A DNA stretch of 52,045 nt from Vibrio sp. 10N.286.49.B1 (GTDB lineage Bacteria; Pseudomonadota; Gammaproteobacteria; Enterobacterales; Vibrionaceae): positions 1-52,045 of the forward strand of contig NZ_MCUW01000030.1 in NCBI RefSeq assembly GCF_002873335.1. Reading direction: 5' to 3'. The position numbers and the translations under genes were made by a program. Below are positions 1 through 9,854 of this stretch, piece by piece. The number at the start of each line of letters is the position of its first letter. The first letter of the stretch is position 1. The notes beneath the pieces were generated by a model. That model saw only the letters and a program-made list of their open reading frames with translations. It had not been told where the DNA came from and searched no databases.

Positions 1-165
1 TTCTGGAGCGTTATCGATAGATGCGAAATCTTTAGCAACACCGCCGTACACTTTTGCAAGTGTAGTACAGATAGCAGCTGTTAGAGTTGTTTTACCGTGG
101 TCAACGTGGCCGATAGTACCAACGTTTACGTGCGGTTTCGTACGTTCAAATTTTTCTTTAGACAT
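1..165 (-). CDS. tufB: Elongation factor Tu, N-terminal part (cut by window edge)
   Basis: Only the first 55 codons are present. The protein begins [20 protein letters not shown] and continues into the P-loop [10 protein letters not shown], which is diagnostic of EF-Tu, the GTPase that carries aminoacyl-tRNA to the ribosome. A ribosome site (AGAGGG) lies just upstream of the ATG at 165. The gene follows four tRNA genes on the same strand, the arrangement of the thrU-tyrU-glyT-thrT-tufB operon of E. coli. This is why I call it tufB and not tufA. Confidence 0.95.
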   Translation of the reverse strand, partial: MSKEKFERTKPHVNVGTIGHVDHGKTTLTAAICTTLAKVYGGVAKDFASIDNAPE

Positions 166-268
166 GAGTTGTCCCTCTAGGTACGGATTAAAGTGGCTTA
201 AATGACCACGCAACCAAAATAGTTTGGCAGTAAGTATATATCAAAAGGAAATATTTGCTTTGTAGAGC

Positions 269-344
269 TGGTGCTGATACCCAGATTTGAACTGGGGACC
301 TCACCCTTACCAAGGGTGCGCTCTACCGACTGAGCTATATCAGC
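269..344 (-). tRNA. thrT: tRNA-Thr (anticodon GGT)
   Basis: A 76-nt cloverleaf including an encoded CCA end. The acceptor stem is GCTGATA/TATCAGC, the T-loop is GTTCAAATC and the anticodon loop is CTTGGTAA, reading ACC. It is the last of four tRNAs before tufB and is probably cotranscribed with it. Confidence 0.96.
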
Positions 345-354
345 GCTCGAAATG

Positions 355-429
<75 letters not shown>

Positions 430-466
430 AACAGGTTAACTCTAAAGAGCTACTTCCTTAGGAATA

Positions 467-551
467 TGGTGGAGGGAGATGGATTCGAACCATCGAAGGC
501 AGAGCCGTCAGATTTACAGTCTGATCCCTTTGGCCACTCGGGAACCCCTCC
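467..551 (-). tRNA. tyrU: tRNA-Tyr (anticodon GTA)
   Basis: An 85-nt class II tRNA with a long variable arm and encoded CCA. The acceptor stem is GGAGGGG/TCCCTCC and the anticodon loop is CTGTAAA. The length and variable arm fit bacterial tRNA-Tyr. Confidence 0.96.
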
Positions 552-601
552 ATACTTATATCCATTTTCAACATCTGCTTACGTCTTAGGTAAGGAGAAA
601 A

Positions 602-677
<76 letters not shown>

Positions 678-690
678 ATAAGTGGAGCGC

Positions 691-719
691 ATTTTATTGA
701 ATGAACCCTATCGATGCAA
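691..719 (-). promoter_or_regulatory. Promoter of the tRNA-tufB operon
   Basis: On the minus strand, TTGCAT (714-719) and TAAAAT (691-696) are separated by 17 nt and lie about 14 nt before the first tRNA. The bases after the -10 (GCGC) make a GC-rich discriminator, typical of stable-RNA promoters under stringent control. The stringent control is inferred, not shown. Confidence 0.65.
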
Positions 720-888
720 CCGTTAATTTAAAAAAAATTTGCTTTTCCTGCACATTCTTTTCTTTCGCTCAATTTTTGTGCGTATTTTCATCGATTCAAC
801 GTGTTCTGTTGCATGAATTATTTGATTTATTCGTTGCTTGAGGTATGTTCAGCACTCTTTGTATGGAAACGTTGATGTTTGGTGAGTT

Positions 889-1812
889 ATGAGCCCTTTT
901 ATGTCCTTTAATCGTGAGCAATGGTCAGCACGCCGTAATGCTGTACCGATGACACTGACCGAAGACGATTTGAAAGAACTTCAAGGTATCAATGAAGATC
1001 TCACTATGCGCGAAGCCACCGAGGTTTATTTGCCTTTGTCTCGCCTGCTCAACCTCTACGTAGCCGCTCGCCAAAGACGAAACTCAGTCCTACAAGAGTT
1101 TCTTGGACAAAACGAACACATGCCTCCCTTTATTATCGGTATCGCGGGTAGTGTCGCCGTTGGGAAAAGCACCACAGCGCGACTGCTCAAGGCGCTACTG
1201 AGCCGCTGGGAGAATCACCCAAAGGTTGAACTCATCACTACCGATGGCTTTTTATACCCAAATAAGGTGTTACTTGAAAAAGGGTTGATGGCCAAGAAAG
1301 GCTTCCCCGAGTCTTATGATATGCGTCGTTTGGTTCAATTTGTCTCGGACGTGAAAGCGTGTAAGCGAGATGTTGTCGCCCCGGTATATTCCCACCTTAC
1401 CTACGATATTACCGATGAGAAAAAGGTCGTTGACCTACCTGATGTATTAATTATTGAAGGGCTAAACGTGCTGCAAAGCGGTATCGACTATGTTGATGAC
1501 CCACATCGTATTTTCCTAACGGACTTTCTCGACTTTTCTCTTTACGTCGACGCGGACAGTGAGCTAATTGAGCATTGGTATGTGCAACGATTTATGAAAT
1601 TCCGTCATGGGGCATTCACTCGTCCAGGGTCTTACTTCAGTCACTACACCCAACTGTCGGAACAAGAAGCGTCGCAAAAAGCCCGTAATATTTGGCATTC
1701 AATAAACGGCAAAAATTTAGCGCAAAACATCTTGCCCACTCGCGAACGGGCACAGCTTATCCTTGAGAAAGGGCCAAATCATTGTGTGGAAAGAGTCCAC
1801 CTCAGAAAATAG
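889..1812 (+). CDS. coaA: Pantothenate kinase, type I
   Basis: CoaA phosphorylates pantothenate with ATP, the first and regulated step of coenzyme A synthesis in the cytoplasm. The 307-residue protein follows E. coli CoaA (316 residues) end to end. The P-loop GSVAVGKS is at residues 87-94, followed by [12 protein letters not shown] and KKGFPESYD, and the C-terminus is NILPTRERA...VHLRK. The ATG at 889 has a weak ribosome site; an ATG four codons later is also possible. It stands alone, divergent from the tRNA operon and convergent with birA. Confidence 0.97.
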   Translation: MSPFMSFNREQWSARRNAVPMTLTEDDLKELQGINEDLTMREATEVYLPLSRLLNLYVAARQRRNSVLQEFLGQNEHMPPFIIGIAGSVAVGKSTTARLLKALLSRWENHPKVELITTDGFLYPNKVLLEKGLMAKKGFPESYDMRRLVQFVSDVKACKRDVVAPVYSHLTYDITDEKKVVDLPDVLIIEGLNVLQSGIDYVDDPHRIFLTDFLDFSLYVDADSELIEHWYVQRFMKFRHGAFTRPGSYFSHYTQLSEQEASQKARNIWHSINGKNLAQNILPTRERAQLILEKGPNHCVERVHLRK

Positions 1813-1840
1813 CGGATTTCTTCGCCCACCCTTAAAATGA

Positions 1841-2797
1841 TTACGCTTTACGTAACGATATTTCACCACCGATAAAGGGCTCAATACCATTATCGGTTTC
1901 CAATAAGACGGCGCCTGTTGGGTCAATGCCACGCACCGTACCTTTTACCTCTCTAGGCCCAATAATAAGCCTCACCTCTCGGCCCATGAAATTATCATGT
2001 CGATTCCAGCGCTCCACAAAGCCCTGCATTCCCTTGATTTCGTAGTCTTCCAGTGCTTGACGCCATGCGCGAACAAACGCAACAACAAGTTCATTGCGGC
2101 TAAAAGGGCTCTCAACGACATCATTAAGTGATGTCCAGGGCTGATCTATGCCTTCAGTTTGAGCATTCATTCTCAGGTTCATGCCCATACCGATGACCAG
2201 ATTGGCCGCGGCTCCAGCTTGACCCGACATCTCAACTAAAATGCCCGCAAGCTTACGGTCGTTGTAGTAGAGATCATTCGGCCACTTTAGTTTGACGCCA
2301 TCGATGCCCAGGCTCTCTAGGGCCTCAACAATGGCAACACCCACCACAAGACTCAATCCCATAGCGGCGGCCATACCAGCCTCCAGTCGCCAATACATTG
2401 AAAGATAAAGGTTAGCGCCAAATGGAGAGACCCACTCACGCCCACGTCGTCCTCGCCCTTTCGCTTGATACTCAGAGATACAAACATGACCAGATGCCAG
2501 TTCATGCTGTTTGTCGAGCAGATATTGGTTGGTTGAATCAATGATTGGGATTAACTCAAATGAGGAGTGCAAGCTGCGGCTAAGCGTATCCGTACAAAGC
2601 AATTCCATGGGCTGGGCCAACTGATAGCCCTTGCCTTGTACTCTGTAAATATCAACACCCCATTGCTGGATGCCTTGAATGTGTTTACTAATGGCCGCGC
2701 GTGAAATTCCCAATAACTCTCCCAGCGCCTCACCAGAGTGAAAACCACCTTCAGAGAGTTGCTTTAATATGGCGAGTTTTAACTGGTGTTCCTTCAT
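1841..2797 (-). CDS. birA: Bifunctional biotin-protein ligase and biotin operon repressor
   Basis: BirA makes biotinyl-AMP and attaches biotin to the carboxylase carrier protein. The form with an N-terminal helix-turn-helix also represses the biotin genes. Both parts are visible: a winged-helix region at residues 1-60 (HSGEALGELLGISRAAISKH) and the ligase domain with GRGRRGR at 114-120 and KWPND at 171-175. It is 318 residues long, close to E. coli BirA. Its ATG overlaps the murB stop by 4 bp (ATGA), so the two genes are translationally coupled, as in other gammaproteobacteria. Confidence 0.97.
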   Translation of the reverse strand: MKEHQLKLAILKQLSEGGFHSGEALGELLGISRAAISKHIQGIQQWGVDIYRVQGKGYQLAQPMELLCTDTLSRSLHSSFELIPIIDSTNQYLLDKQHELASGHVCISEYQAKGRGRRGREWVSPFGANLYLSMYWRLEAGMAAAMGLSLVVGVAIVEALESLGIDGVKLKWPNDLYYNDRKLAGILVEMSGQAGAAANLVIGMGMNLRMNAQTEGIDQPWTSLNDVVESPFSRNELVVAFVRAWRQALEDYEIKGMQGFVERWNRHDNFMGREVRLIIGPREVKGTVRGIDPTGAVLLETDNGIEPFIGGEISLRKA

Positions 2798-3834
2798 AAT
2801 AAATCCTTTAAGTACACTTCACACTGACGCCCCATGAAGCGCACCTCATGCTCCAATTCAACCGCAAACTTGTCCAAGACGGTTTGTCTGACAATGGCAG
2901 CCAATGTCACGACATCTTGCGCCGTCGCCTGGTTAGCATTGACTAATACTAGTGCCTGGTTAGGGTGAACCATTGCTCCGCCCACTTTTTTTCCTTTCAG
3001 GCCACACTGATCAATTAACCACCCAGCCGCCAATTTCATCCCATCGTTAAATGGAAAAGCGACAAGATCGGGGTGCGTTTTCTTAAGCGATTCAAAATCA
3101 GACATTGATACGACAGGGTTTTTAAAGAAGCTTCCGGCGTTACCGATTTTTGATGGATCGGGCAATTTTTCTTGGCGTACCTGCACGACAATATCAAACA
3201 CCTCTTGAGGCGTGCAGCTATCGCTATCCAAGCGCTGTAATGGGCCATAAGATAAATTGGGTTGCCAACGCTTATCGAGCTTGAGCCCAACGGCAACGAC
3301 GATCGCTTTATTTTGCAAGGACTGTTTGAAGATAGAATCGCGGTAGCCAAAATTACACGCCGCTCGATCTAGTCTCTTCACTTCGAGGCTATCGAGACAT
3401 AAATAATCCACATACTCACAGATATCTTTAAACTCCAGCCCATACGCACCAATATTTTGAATCGGCGCACTCCCTGCACAACCAGGGATCAGAGCGAGGT
3501 TTTCTAAGCCAGCATAACCTTGCTTAACACACCATTCGACCAGTGCTGGCCAATCTTCGCCACCAGCAACATGAAGATGATGATGTGCCTCAGAGCTACT
3601 GCACTGTACGCCCATCAAGTGATTAACAAGAATAATACCGTCAAAGTGCTCGGTAAATAGTACATTGCTGCCCTTCCCTAACATTAATTTAGGCAATAAA
3701 CTCCAGCGCTCATCGCAGTAGGTATCAATGACATCCTGCACGGACTCAACCGTGATGAGCTGCTGACACGTCTGCTGAATAGCAAAGGTATGAAAAGGGC
3801 GTAATTGTGCGTTATGTTCAGTTTGCATGGGCAT
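2794..3834 (-). CDS. murB: UDP-N-acetylenolpyruvoylglucosamine reductase
   Basis: MurB reduces UDP-GlcNAc-enolpyruvate to UDP-MurNAc with NADPH and FAD, the second committed step of peptidoglycan precursor synthesis. The FAD-binding segments (MLGKGSNVLF, IPGCAGSAPIQNIGAYG) and the catalytic GNAGSFFKNP with Ser235 are present, and Glu330 lies in ELEHEVRF. This is the type I (E. coli-like) enzyme. The start could be the ATG at 3834 or the one two codons later at 3828. birA follows in overlap; a GNAT gene diverges upstream. Confidence 0.97.
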   Translation of the reverse strand: MPMQTEHNAQLRPFHTFAIQQTCQQLITVESVQDVIDTYCDERWSLLPKLMLGKGSNVLFTEHFDGIILVNHLMGVQCSSSEAHHHLHVAGGEDWPALVEWCVKQGYAGLENLALIPGCAGSAPIQNIGAYGLEFKDICEYVDYLCLDSLEVKRLDRAACNFGYRDSIFKQSLQNKAIVVAVGLKLDKRWQPNLSYGPLQRLDSDSCTPQEVFDIVVQVRQEKLPDPSKIGNAGSFFKNPVVSMSDFESLKKTHPDLVAFPFNDGMKLAAGWLIDQCGLKGKKVGGAMVHPNQALVLVNANQATAQDVVTLAAIVRQTVLDKFAVELEHEVRFMGRQCEVYLKDLL

Positions 3835-3887
3835 TCATTGATGACTTACACTGCGCCTATTCTATCTCTTCAGAGTAAGTATTGGCT

Positions 3888-4319
3888 ATGGATACGTTAA
3901 ATTTTGGTCTTTTAGACCCCATTAGGCTGCCACTAGCAAAAAAAATCTATAAGTCACACTACCCAGCAGCCAAGCCTAAGGCGGATGAACGTATCATCAC
4001 CGCCAAGCAAGACCATCAATTATGTGGACTCGTGCGCTTTCGTAACATCGAAACCTATCGACTAATGACGGGGATGCTAGTGATTCCAGATTATCGTGAA
4101 GCCGGCATTGGCCATGCACTCATGCGCCACCTTGTTGCCACTGAGCTTTCCAAACGTGATTTTTGTTTTGCATTGAACCATCTCGAGTCGTTTTATTCCC
4201 AGCATGGATTTGAAACAATTAGTGAAGATGCGCTGCCCAACGCAATAAAACAGCTATATATGCGCTATATTCAAGGCGGGAAATCACTTGTTGCAATGCG
4301 TTACATTGATCCGACATAA
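3888..4319 (+). CDS. GNAT-family N-acetyltransferase
   Basis: A 143-residue protein of the GNAT fold, whose members transfer an acetyl group from acetyl-CoA to an amine. The acetyl-CoA binding motif A is seen as VIPDYREAGIGHALMRHLV in the middle, and the C-terminal part has FYSQHGFE. The substrate cannot be told from sequence. I chose the ATG at 3888, which follows AGAGTAAG, over a TTG two codons upstream. It is divergent from murB-birA and may precede pssA on the same strand (91 nt gap). Confidence 0.8.
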   Translation: MDTLNFGLLDPIRLPLAKKIYKSHYPAAKPKADERIITAKQDHQLCGLVRFRNIETYRLMTGMLVIPDYREAGIGHALMRHLVATELSKRDFCFALNHLESFYSQHGFETISEDALPNAIKQLYMRYIQGGKSLVAMRYIDPT

Positions 4320-4410
4320 ACTTATCAACGGTTTACTATCCATACGCTATAAGAATTTGGTAAAATGCTAGGTTAGCAATTTTGCATTTAAGAAAGGTAA
4401 AGTCTCCCAC

Positions 4411-5751
4411 ATGATGGCTCTTAGGAAATCTTTTGAACAGCTGCCCTCTTTGGCGCAGGATCCAGACCAGTTTGAGGTCTTGTATTCTGCCAACGATTAT
4501 CGCGAATATCTTATTCAAGCGATACGTGAGGCGCAATCAAGAATCTACCTAGTCGCACTTTATCTTGAAGACGATGACGCTGGACGCGAAGTACTCTCTG
4601 AGCTTTACCTTGCGAAACAGAGAAACCCTGATCTTGATATTGCGGTTTGTGTTGATTGGCATCGCGCGCAGCGCGGCTTGATCGGCGCAGCGCAATCAGA
4701 TGGCAATGCCACTATGTATCGTGAGTTTCGTCAGAAGAATGAACATGGTATTCCCGTTTACGGCATTCCCGTGCGTGGTCGTGAGGTCTTTGGCGTATTG
4801 CACCTCAAAGGTTTTATTGTTGACGATAAAGTCATTTATAGCGGCGCTAGTCTTAATAATATCTACTTAAACTACCAAGAACGCTACCGATTCGACCGCT
4901 ATCATGTGCTTGGCAATGCGAAACTCGCAGAGTCGATGGTCTATTTCATTCAAAACGAAATGGTCAGCAACCCAGCAGTCAACGACCTTTCTTTACCAGC
5001 AAAACCAACGGCTAAAGATATTAAAGCGGAAATTCGTCAACTTCGTGGCTCACTATCTCAAGCGCAATATGTGTTTGACCATGAACCCGCCAATGAGCAC
5101 CAGGTTTCGGTCACGCCACTGGTTGGAATCGGTAAACGTCGCAATAAGTTAAATCACCGCATCACTCAACTGCTTGCATTAGCGACAGATGAAATATTTA
5201 TCTGTACGCCATATTTTAATTTCCCCAAGCCCGTCGCTAAAGAAATCAAGAAAGCACTCAAACGGGGAGTAAAAGTCACGATTGTTGTCGGTGATAAGAC
5301 CGCCAACGACTTCTATATCTCTCCAGAAGAAGAGTTTAAGACCATTGGTGGGCTTCCTTATCTGTATGAGATGAATCTTCGTCGCTTTGCCAAAGCCAAT
5401 GAAGCTCACATCGCGAGTCGTCAGTTAAGCCTCAACTTATGGAAACATGAGGATAATAGTTTCCACCTTAAGGGGCTGTGGGTTGATAAACGCTATATGT
5501 TGATTACGGGCAACAATCTCAACCCTCGCGCTTGGAAGCTGGATCTTGAAAATGCCATTTTAATTCAAGATAACTACGCCCATTTAACCGAGAAATTCGA
5601 CAAAGAAGTCGCCAATATCCTTCAGCACACGCAACTCATCTGCACCTATAAGCAGCTAGAGAAAATTGAGCACTACCCAGAGCCCGTACAAAAGCTGATT
5701 AAGAAAATTACACGAGTAAGTGCAGATAAGGTATTGAAACAAATATTGTAG
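4411..5751 (+). CDS. pssA: CDP-diacylglycerol-serine O-phosphatidyltransferase (phospholipase D superfamily)
   Basis: PssA makes phosphatidylserine from CDP-diacylglycerol and serine, the first step towards phosphatidylethanolamine. The 446-residue protein has two HKD motifs, HLKGFIVDD with His131 and HLKGLWVDK with His352, the signature of the phospholipase D-type enzyme of enterobacteria (451 residues in E. coli). There is no membrane segment, which fits the peripheral membrane association of this family. GAAAGG precedes the ATG; the second codon is also ATG. A TGGTAAAAT extended -10 motif lies at 4358-4366. Confidence 0.96.
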   Translation: MMALRKSFEQLPSLAQDPDQFEVLYSANDYREYLIQAIREAQSRIYLVALYLEDDDAGREVLSELYLAKQRNPDLDIAVCVDWHRAQRGLIGAAQSDGNATMYREFRQKNEHGIPVYGIPVRGREVFGVLHLKGFIVDDKVIYSGASLNNIYLNYQERYRFDRYHVLGNAKLAESMVYFIQNEMVSNPAVNDLSLPAKPTAKDIKAEIRQLRGSLSQAQYVFDHEPANEHQVSVTPLVGIGKRRNKLNHRITQLLALATDEIFICTPYFNFPKPVAKEIKKALKRGVKVTIVVGDKTANDFYISPEEEFKTIGGLPYLYEMNLRRFAKANEAHIASRQLSLNLWKHEDNSFHLKGLWVDKRYMLITGNNLNPRAWKLDLENAILIQDNYAHLTEKFDKEVANILQHTQLICTYKQLEKIEHYPEPVQKLIKKITRVSADKVLKQIL

Positions 5752-5897
5752 CAGGCATGAGGTCGCGAGAGCAGTCTATCGTCTCCCGCTCGACGCTGGC
5801 TTTACTCACTTAAACGATATCGGTAAATCCGGTTATCGTCAGAGACATAAGCCTAGATGCGTTTTTTCCATGTCTCGTCCTAAAATACGTTAGAAAG

Positions 5898-5926
5898 CAA
5901 AAAGCCCTGCAAATGCAGGGCTTTTT
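5898..5926. terminator. Bidirectional terminator between pssA and typA
   Basis: An 8-bp GC-rich stem (AGCCCTGC, loop AAAT, GCAGGGCT) is flanked by A-rich sequence on the left and a T-run on the right. It can therefore stop transcription of the two convergent genes from both sides. Confidence 0.9.
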
Positions 5927-5946
5927 CATATCTATCGACTCGCTAA

Positions 5947-7776
5947 TTACTTAGCAGGGCGAGATGCGCGCTTACGCTCGTTTTCAGTAAGAAGTTTCTT
6001 ACGGATACGAATGCTTTCTGGTGTTACTTCTACTAGCTCATCTTCGTCAATGAACTCTAGCGCTTGCTCAAGCGTGTGCTTGATAGGTGGCGAAAGAACC
6101 TGTGCTTCATCTGTACCAGATGCACGAACGTTGGTTAGTTGCTTACCTTTCAGACAGTTTACTGTCAGGTCGTTTGAACGGTTATGAATACCGATAACCT
6201 GACCTTCGTAGACCTCATCCGCGTGCTCAGAGAACAGACGACCACGAGCTTGAAGGAAGAACAATGCGTAAGTCAGTGCTTTACCCGTGCCGTTCGAGAT
6301 AAGAACGCCGTTGTTACGCTGACCAATTACGCCACCTTTGTGTGGACCGTAGTGATCGTACGAGTGGTAGATAAGACCAGAACCAGACGTCATTGTTAGG
6401 AACTCAGTTTGGAAACCGATAAGACCACGAGACGGCATCATGAAGTCCATGCGTACACGGCCTTTACCATCTGGAGCCATATCAGTTAGCTCACCTTTAC
6501 GTAGACCGATGCTTTCCATGATCGCACCTTGGTGCTCTTCAACTACATCAATCGTTACCGTTTCAAACGGTTCCATTAGCTGACCATCTTCTTCTTTGAT
6601 GATGACTTCTGGACGAGATACCGCTAGCTCGAAACCTTCACGACGCATGTTTTCAATCAGGATAGAAAGGTGAAGCTCACCACGACCTGATACACGGAAA
6701 CGATCTGGACTTTCAGTTTCTTCAACACGTAGTGCTACGTTATGAACCAATTCTTTTTCAAGACGCTCAAGGATATTACGTGAAGTAACAAACTTACCTT
6801 CTTTACCCGCGAACGGAGAAGTGTTTACTTGGAACGTCATTGTTACTGTTGGTTCATCAACAGACAATGCTTCCATTGCTTCAACATTGTTCACATCACA
6901 GATAGTGTCTGAGATTTTCAGCTCACCAAGACCTGTGATTGCAATGATATCGCCCGCATTTGCTTGCTCTACTTCATGACGCTCAAGACCTAGGTAGCCA
7001 AGTACTGTACCGACTTTGCCGTTACGCTTTTTGCCTTCAGCATTAACGATAGTCACTTGTTGGTTTGGCTTAACGCTACCACGAGTCACACGACAAACAC
7101 CGATAACACCAACGTAAGAGCTGTAATCAAGTTGAGAAACTTGCATTTGAAGTGGACCATCAAGGTCAACTGCTGGTGCTTCTACTGTGTCAACAACGGC
7201 TTGGAACAATGGTTCCATATCTTCGCCAACAACGCCTTCTTCCATTGTTGCCCAGCCATTCAGTGCTGATGCGTAAACTGTGGTGAAGTCTAGTTGCTCA
7301 TCTGTCGCGCCTAGGTTGTCGAATAGGTCAAAGATTTGATCCATAACCCAATCAGGACGAGCACCCGGGCGGTCGATTTTGTTGATAACAACAATCGGCT
7401 TAAGGCCGTGAGCGAAAGCTTTTTGCGTAACGAAACGAGTTTGAGGCATTGGGCCGTCAACCGCGTCAACGATCAACAATACAGAATCAACCATAGACAT
7501 AATACGCTCAACTTCACCACCGAAGTCCGCGTGTCCAGGAGTATCAACGATGTTGATACGGTAATCGTTCCAGTTGATTGCTGTGTTTTTAGCAAGAATG
7601 GTAATACCACGTTCTTTTTCGATATCGTTCGAATCCATCACGCGTTCTTCTGCTTCACCACGAGATTCCAGCGTACCGGATTGCTGTAGCAATTTATCAA
7701 CTAGGGTAGTTTTACCGTGGTCAACGTGCGCGATGATCGCGATGTTTCTTAACTTATCAATCTGTGGAGTAGACAT
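5947..7776 (-). CDS. typA: Ribosome-associated translational GTPase TypA/BipA
   Basis: TypA is an EF-G-like GTPase that helps 50S ribosome assembly and growth at low temperature or under stress. The 609-residue protein starts [11 protein letters not shown]. It carries the G1 motif AHVDHGKT at 16-23, DTPGH from residue 78 and NKIDR, then the BipA-specific C-terminus ending KRASRPAK. An in-frame GTG five codons upstream gives a longer product, but family alignment favours the ATG at 7776. The gene is divergent from glnA, as in many enterics and vibrios. Confidence 0.97.
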   Translation of the reverse strand: MSTPQIDKLRNIAIIAHVDHGKTTLVDKLLQQSGTLESRGEAEERVMDSNDIEKERGITILAKNTAINWNDYRINIVDTPGHADFGGEVERIMSMVDSVLLIVDAVDGPMPQTRFVTQKAFAHGLKPIVVINKIDRPGARPDWVMDQIFDLFDNLGATDEQLDFTTVYASALNGWATMEEGVVGEDMEPLFQAVVDTVEAPAVDLDGPLQMQVSQLDYSSYVGVIGVCRVTRGSVKPNQQVTIVNAEGKKRNGKVGTVLGYLGLERHEVEQANAGDIIAITGLGELKISDTICDVNNVEAMEALSVDEPTVTMTFQVNTSPFAGKEGKFVTSRNILERLEKELVHNVALRVEETESPDRFRVSGRGELHLSILIENMRREGFELAVSRPEVIIKEEDGQLMEPFETVTIDVVEEHQGAIMESIGLRKGELTDMAPDGKGRVRMDFMMPSRGLIGFQTEFLTMTSGSGLIYHSYDHYGPHKGGVIGQRNNGVLISNGTGKALTYALFFLQARGRLFSEHADEVYEGQVIGIHNRSNDLTVNCLKGKQLTNVRASGTDEAQVLSPPIKHTLEQALEFIDEDELVEVTPESIRIRKKLLTENERKRASRPAK

Positions 7777-8017
7777 GGGTTTTTCTTTCACTCATTAGAG
7801 GCTGCCGCTTGATTGCTGCTAGCTGGATTTCAAAAACGCTCAATAATATACCAGATAATAGGCTAGACCCAAAAAATATGTGATCAACTTCGTTGAAATT
7901 TTTGCAATTAATCGTTTTCACGCTTTATTGGCATCCGTTTTTTGCCAACAATGTTACCTGTAAGCATTTGATTAGGGTTGACATCGTTTGAAAAGCCATG
8001 CTGAATGTATGGGCGAT

Positions 8018-8084
8018 TGATTCAACTTGGTGCAAAAAATAAATATTGCACCATTAAAGTGCAGTCAATGATCATTTTGGTGCA
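8018..8084 (+). promoter_or_regulatory. Three NtrC-binding sites upstream of glnA
   Basis: Three 17-bp sites match the NtrC consensus TGCACC-N5-GGTGCA. Site 1 (8018-8034) has a perfect right half and a weak left half. Site 2 (8047-8063, TGCACCATTAAAGTGCA) is nearly symmetric. Site 3 (8068-8084) again has a perfect right half. They lie roughly 150, 120 and 95 nt before the predicted start of transcription, the usual enhancer distance for sigma54 promoters. Confidence 0.85.
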
Positions 8085-8145
8085 TAAAAAGAACCAATCT
8101 GGAGCAGTAAAGAATCAAACCAATGAAAAATAAAGGATTTATTTT

Positions 8146-8162
8146 TTGGCACGGTTTTAGCT
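8146..8162 (+). promoter_or_regulatory. Sigma54 promoter of glnA
   Basis: TGGCACGGTTTTAGCT matches the sigma54 consensus TGGCACrnnnnTTGCw with one clear mismatch. GG (8148-8149) and GC (8160-8161) are exactly 10 nt apart, as required. Transcription should begin near 8172, giving a leader of about 100 nt. Confidence 0.88.
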
Positions 8163-8170
8163 TTATAAAA

Positions 8171-8220
8171 ATCAGCATCGATTAACGCACTTCACTAAGC
8201 AGACGTTAATCAATGCCGAT
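8171..8220 (+). other. Long stem-loop in the glnA leader
   Basis: Two 17-nt arms, 8171-8187 and 8204-8220, are inverted repeats with 15 of 17 pairs and a 16-nt loop; the innermost 8 bp (GATTAACG/CGTTAATC) are perfect. The arm starts almost exactly at the predicted sigma54 transcription start, so the mRNA would begin with this hairpin. There is no T-run, so it is not a standard terminator. Its role is unknown. Confidence 0.7.
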
Positions 8221-8272
8221 TACATAAATCGTAGCTATTAAACCGTATTAATAACACTGGAGGTTATCCAAG

Positions 8273-9682
8273 ATGTCCGTAGAAAATGTACTATCGCTGA
8301 TCCAAGAAAACGAAGTGAAATTCGTCGACCTACGCTTTACTGATACTAAAGGTAAAGAACAGCACATCTCTATTCCTGCACACCAAATCGACAATGACTT
8401 CTTTGAAGAAGGCAAAATGTTCGATGGTTCATCTGTTGCTGGTTGGAAGGGTATCAACGAATCTGACATGGTAATGATGCCTGACGCATCAAGCGCAGTA
8501 CTTGACCCGTTCACAGAAGATTCAACGCTGAACATCCGTTGTGACATCCTTGAGCCTGCTACTATGCAAGGCTATGACCGTGACCCTCGCTCAATCGCGA
8601 AACGTTCTGAAGAGTACCTACGCGCTACTGGTATTGCAGACACGGTTCTTATCGGTCCAGAACCTGAATTCTTCCTTTTTGATGACGTGAAATTCAACAC
8701 GGATATGTCTGGTTCTTTCTTCAAGATTGACGACATTGAAGCCGCTTGGAACACAGGTTCTGATTTCGAAGGTGGTAATAAAGGTCACCGTCCAGGCGTT
8801 AAAGGTGGTTACTTCCCAGTCGCTCCTGTTGATTCTTCTCAAGATATCCGTTCTGCAATGTGTCTTGTTATGGAAGAGATGGGTCTTGTTGTTGAAGCTC
8901 ACCACCATGAAGTGGCAACCGCTGGTCAAAATGAAATCGCGACTCGTTTCAATACGTTGACAACGAAAGCCGATGAAACTCAAATCTACAAGTACGTTGT
9001 ACATAACGTTGCTCACGCGTTCGGTAAAACGGCAACCTTTATGCCTAAACCACTTGTTGGTGATAACGGTTCTGGTATGCACGTTCACCAATCTCTTGCT
9101 AAAGACGGTGTTAACTTGTTTGCTGGTGATAAGTACGGCGGTCTATCTGACCTTGCTATTTACTACATCGGCGGCATCATCAAACACGCTCGTGCTATTA
9201 ACGCATTTGCTAACCCATCAACAAACTCATACAAGCGTCTTGTACCGGGTTTTGAAGCACCTGTTATGCTTGCATACTCTGCACGTAACCGTTCTGCTTC
9301 AATCCGTATCCCAGTGGTACCAAGCCCTAAAGCACGCCGTATCGAGCTACGCTTTGGTGACCCAGCTGCGAACCCGTACCTATGCTACTCAGCAATGCTG
9401 ATGGCTGGCCTTGACGGAATCAAGAACAAGATCCACCCTGGCGAAGCGATGGACAAAGACCTTTACGACCTTCCAGCAGAAGAAGCAGCAGAAATCCCAA
9501 CGGTTGCTGAATCTCTAGAAGTCGCGCTTAAAGCTCTAGATGCCGATCGTGAGTTCTTAACCGCTGGCGGTGTATTCTCTGATGATTTCATCGATTCTTA
9601 CATCGATCTTAAATCAAAAGATGTTGAGCTTATCAACATGACAACGCACCCTCTAGAATTCGAACTTTACTACTCAGTATAA
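8273..9682 (+). CDS. glnA: Glutamine synthetase, type I
   Basis: GlnA makes glutamine from glutamate, ammonia and ATP, and is the central ammonia-assimilating enzyme. The 469-residue protein matches the dodecameric GSI-beta type. It has [10 protein letters not shown] at 49-58, the ATP-binding region around [20 protein letters not shown] near 265 and the adenylylation site Tyr398 in KDLYDLP, so it is open to control by GlnE. CTGGAGG is a strong ribosome site. The upstream NtrC sites and sigma54 promoter show nitrogen control. Confidence 0.99.
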   Translation: MSVENVLSLIQENEVKFVDLRFTDTKGKEQHISIPAHQIDNDFFEEGKMFDGSSVAGWKGINESDMVMMPDASSAVLDPFTEDSTLNIRCDILEPATMQGYDRDPRSIAKRSEEYLRATGIADTVLIGPEPEFFLFDDVKFNTDMSGSFFKIDDIEAAWNTGSDFEGGNKGHRPGVKGGYFPVAPVDSSQDIRSAMCLVMEEMGLVVEAHHHEVATAGQNEIATRFNTLTTKADETQIYKYVVHNVAHAFGKTATFMPKPLVGDNGSGMHVHQSLAKDGVNLFAGDKYGGLSDLAIYYIGGIIKHARAINAFANPSTNSYKRLVPGFEAPVMLAYSARNRSASIRIPVVPSPKARRIELRFGDPAANPYLCYSAMLMAGLDGIKNKIHPGEAMDKDLYDLPAEEAAEIPTVAESLEVALKALDADREFLTAGGVFSDDFIDSYIDLKSKDVELINMTTHPLEFELYYSV

Positions 9683-9726
9683 GTCGCCTTCTTGATGTAA
9701 ATTGCATTGTTGCAATAAGATAATAA

Positions 9727-9753
9727 AGCTCGCCTCGCAGGCGGGCTTTTTTT
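9727..9753 (+). terminator. glnA terminator
   Basis: The stem GCTCGCCT/AGGCGGGC (one G-T pair, loop CGC) is followed by a run of T. It separates glnA from the following DUF4124 gene and ntrBC. Confidence 0.9.
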
Positions 9754-9854
9754 ATATCGGAACAAAACACGCTTTCGCTACCCTATGAAGACGGAATGTT
9801 CATTTGCGGCATACCTTTTCATTCATATCATTAAAAATCATAGGAGAGAGTGGC

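Noticed and set aside
8618..9091. 157-codon ORF opposite glnA
   Set aside because: Antisense shadow of a strongly conserved gene, without ribosome site or recognisable family.
9804..9854. Longer N-terminus for the DUF4124 protein from a TTG
   Set aside because: It would mask the signal peptide; the ATG at 9855 has a proper ribosome site.
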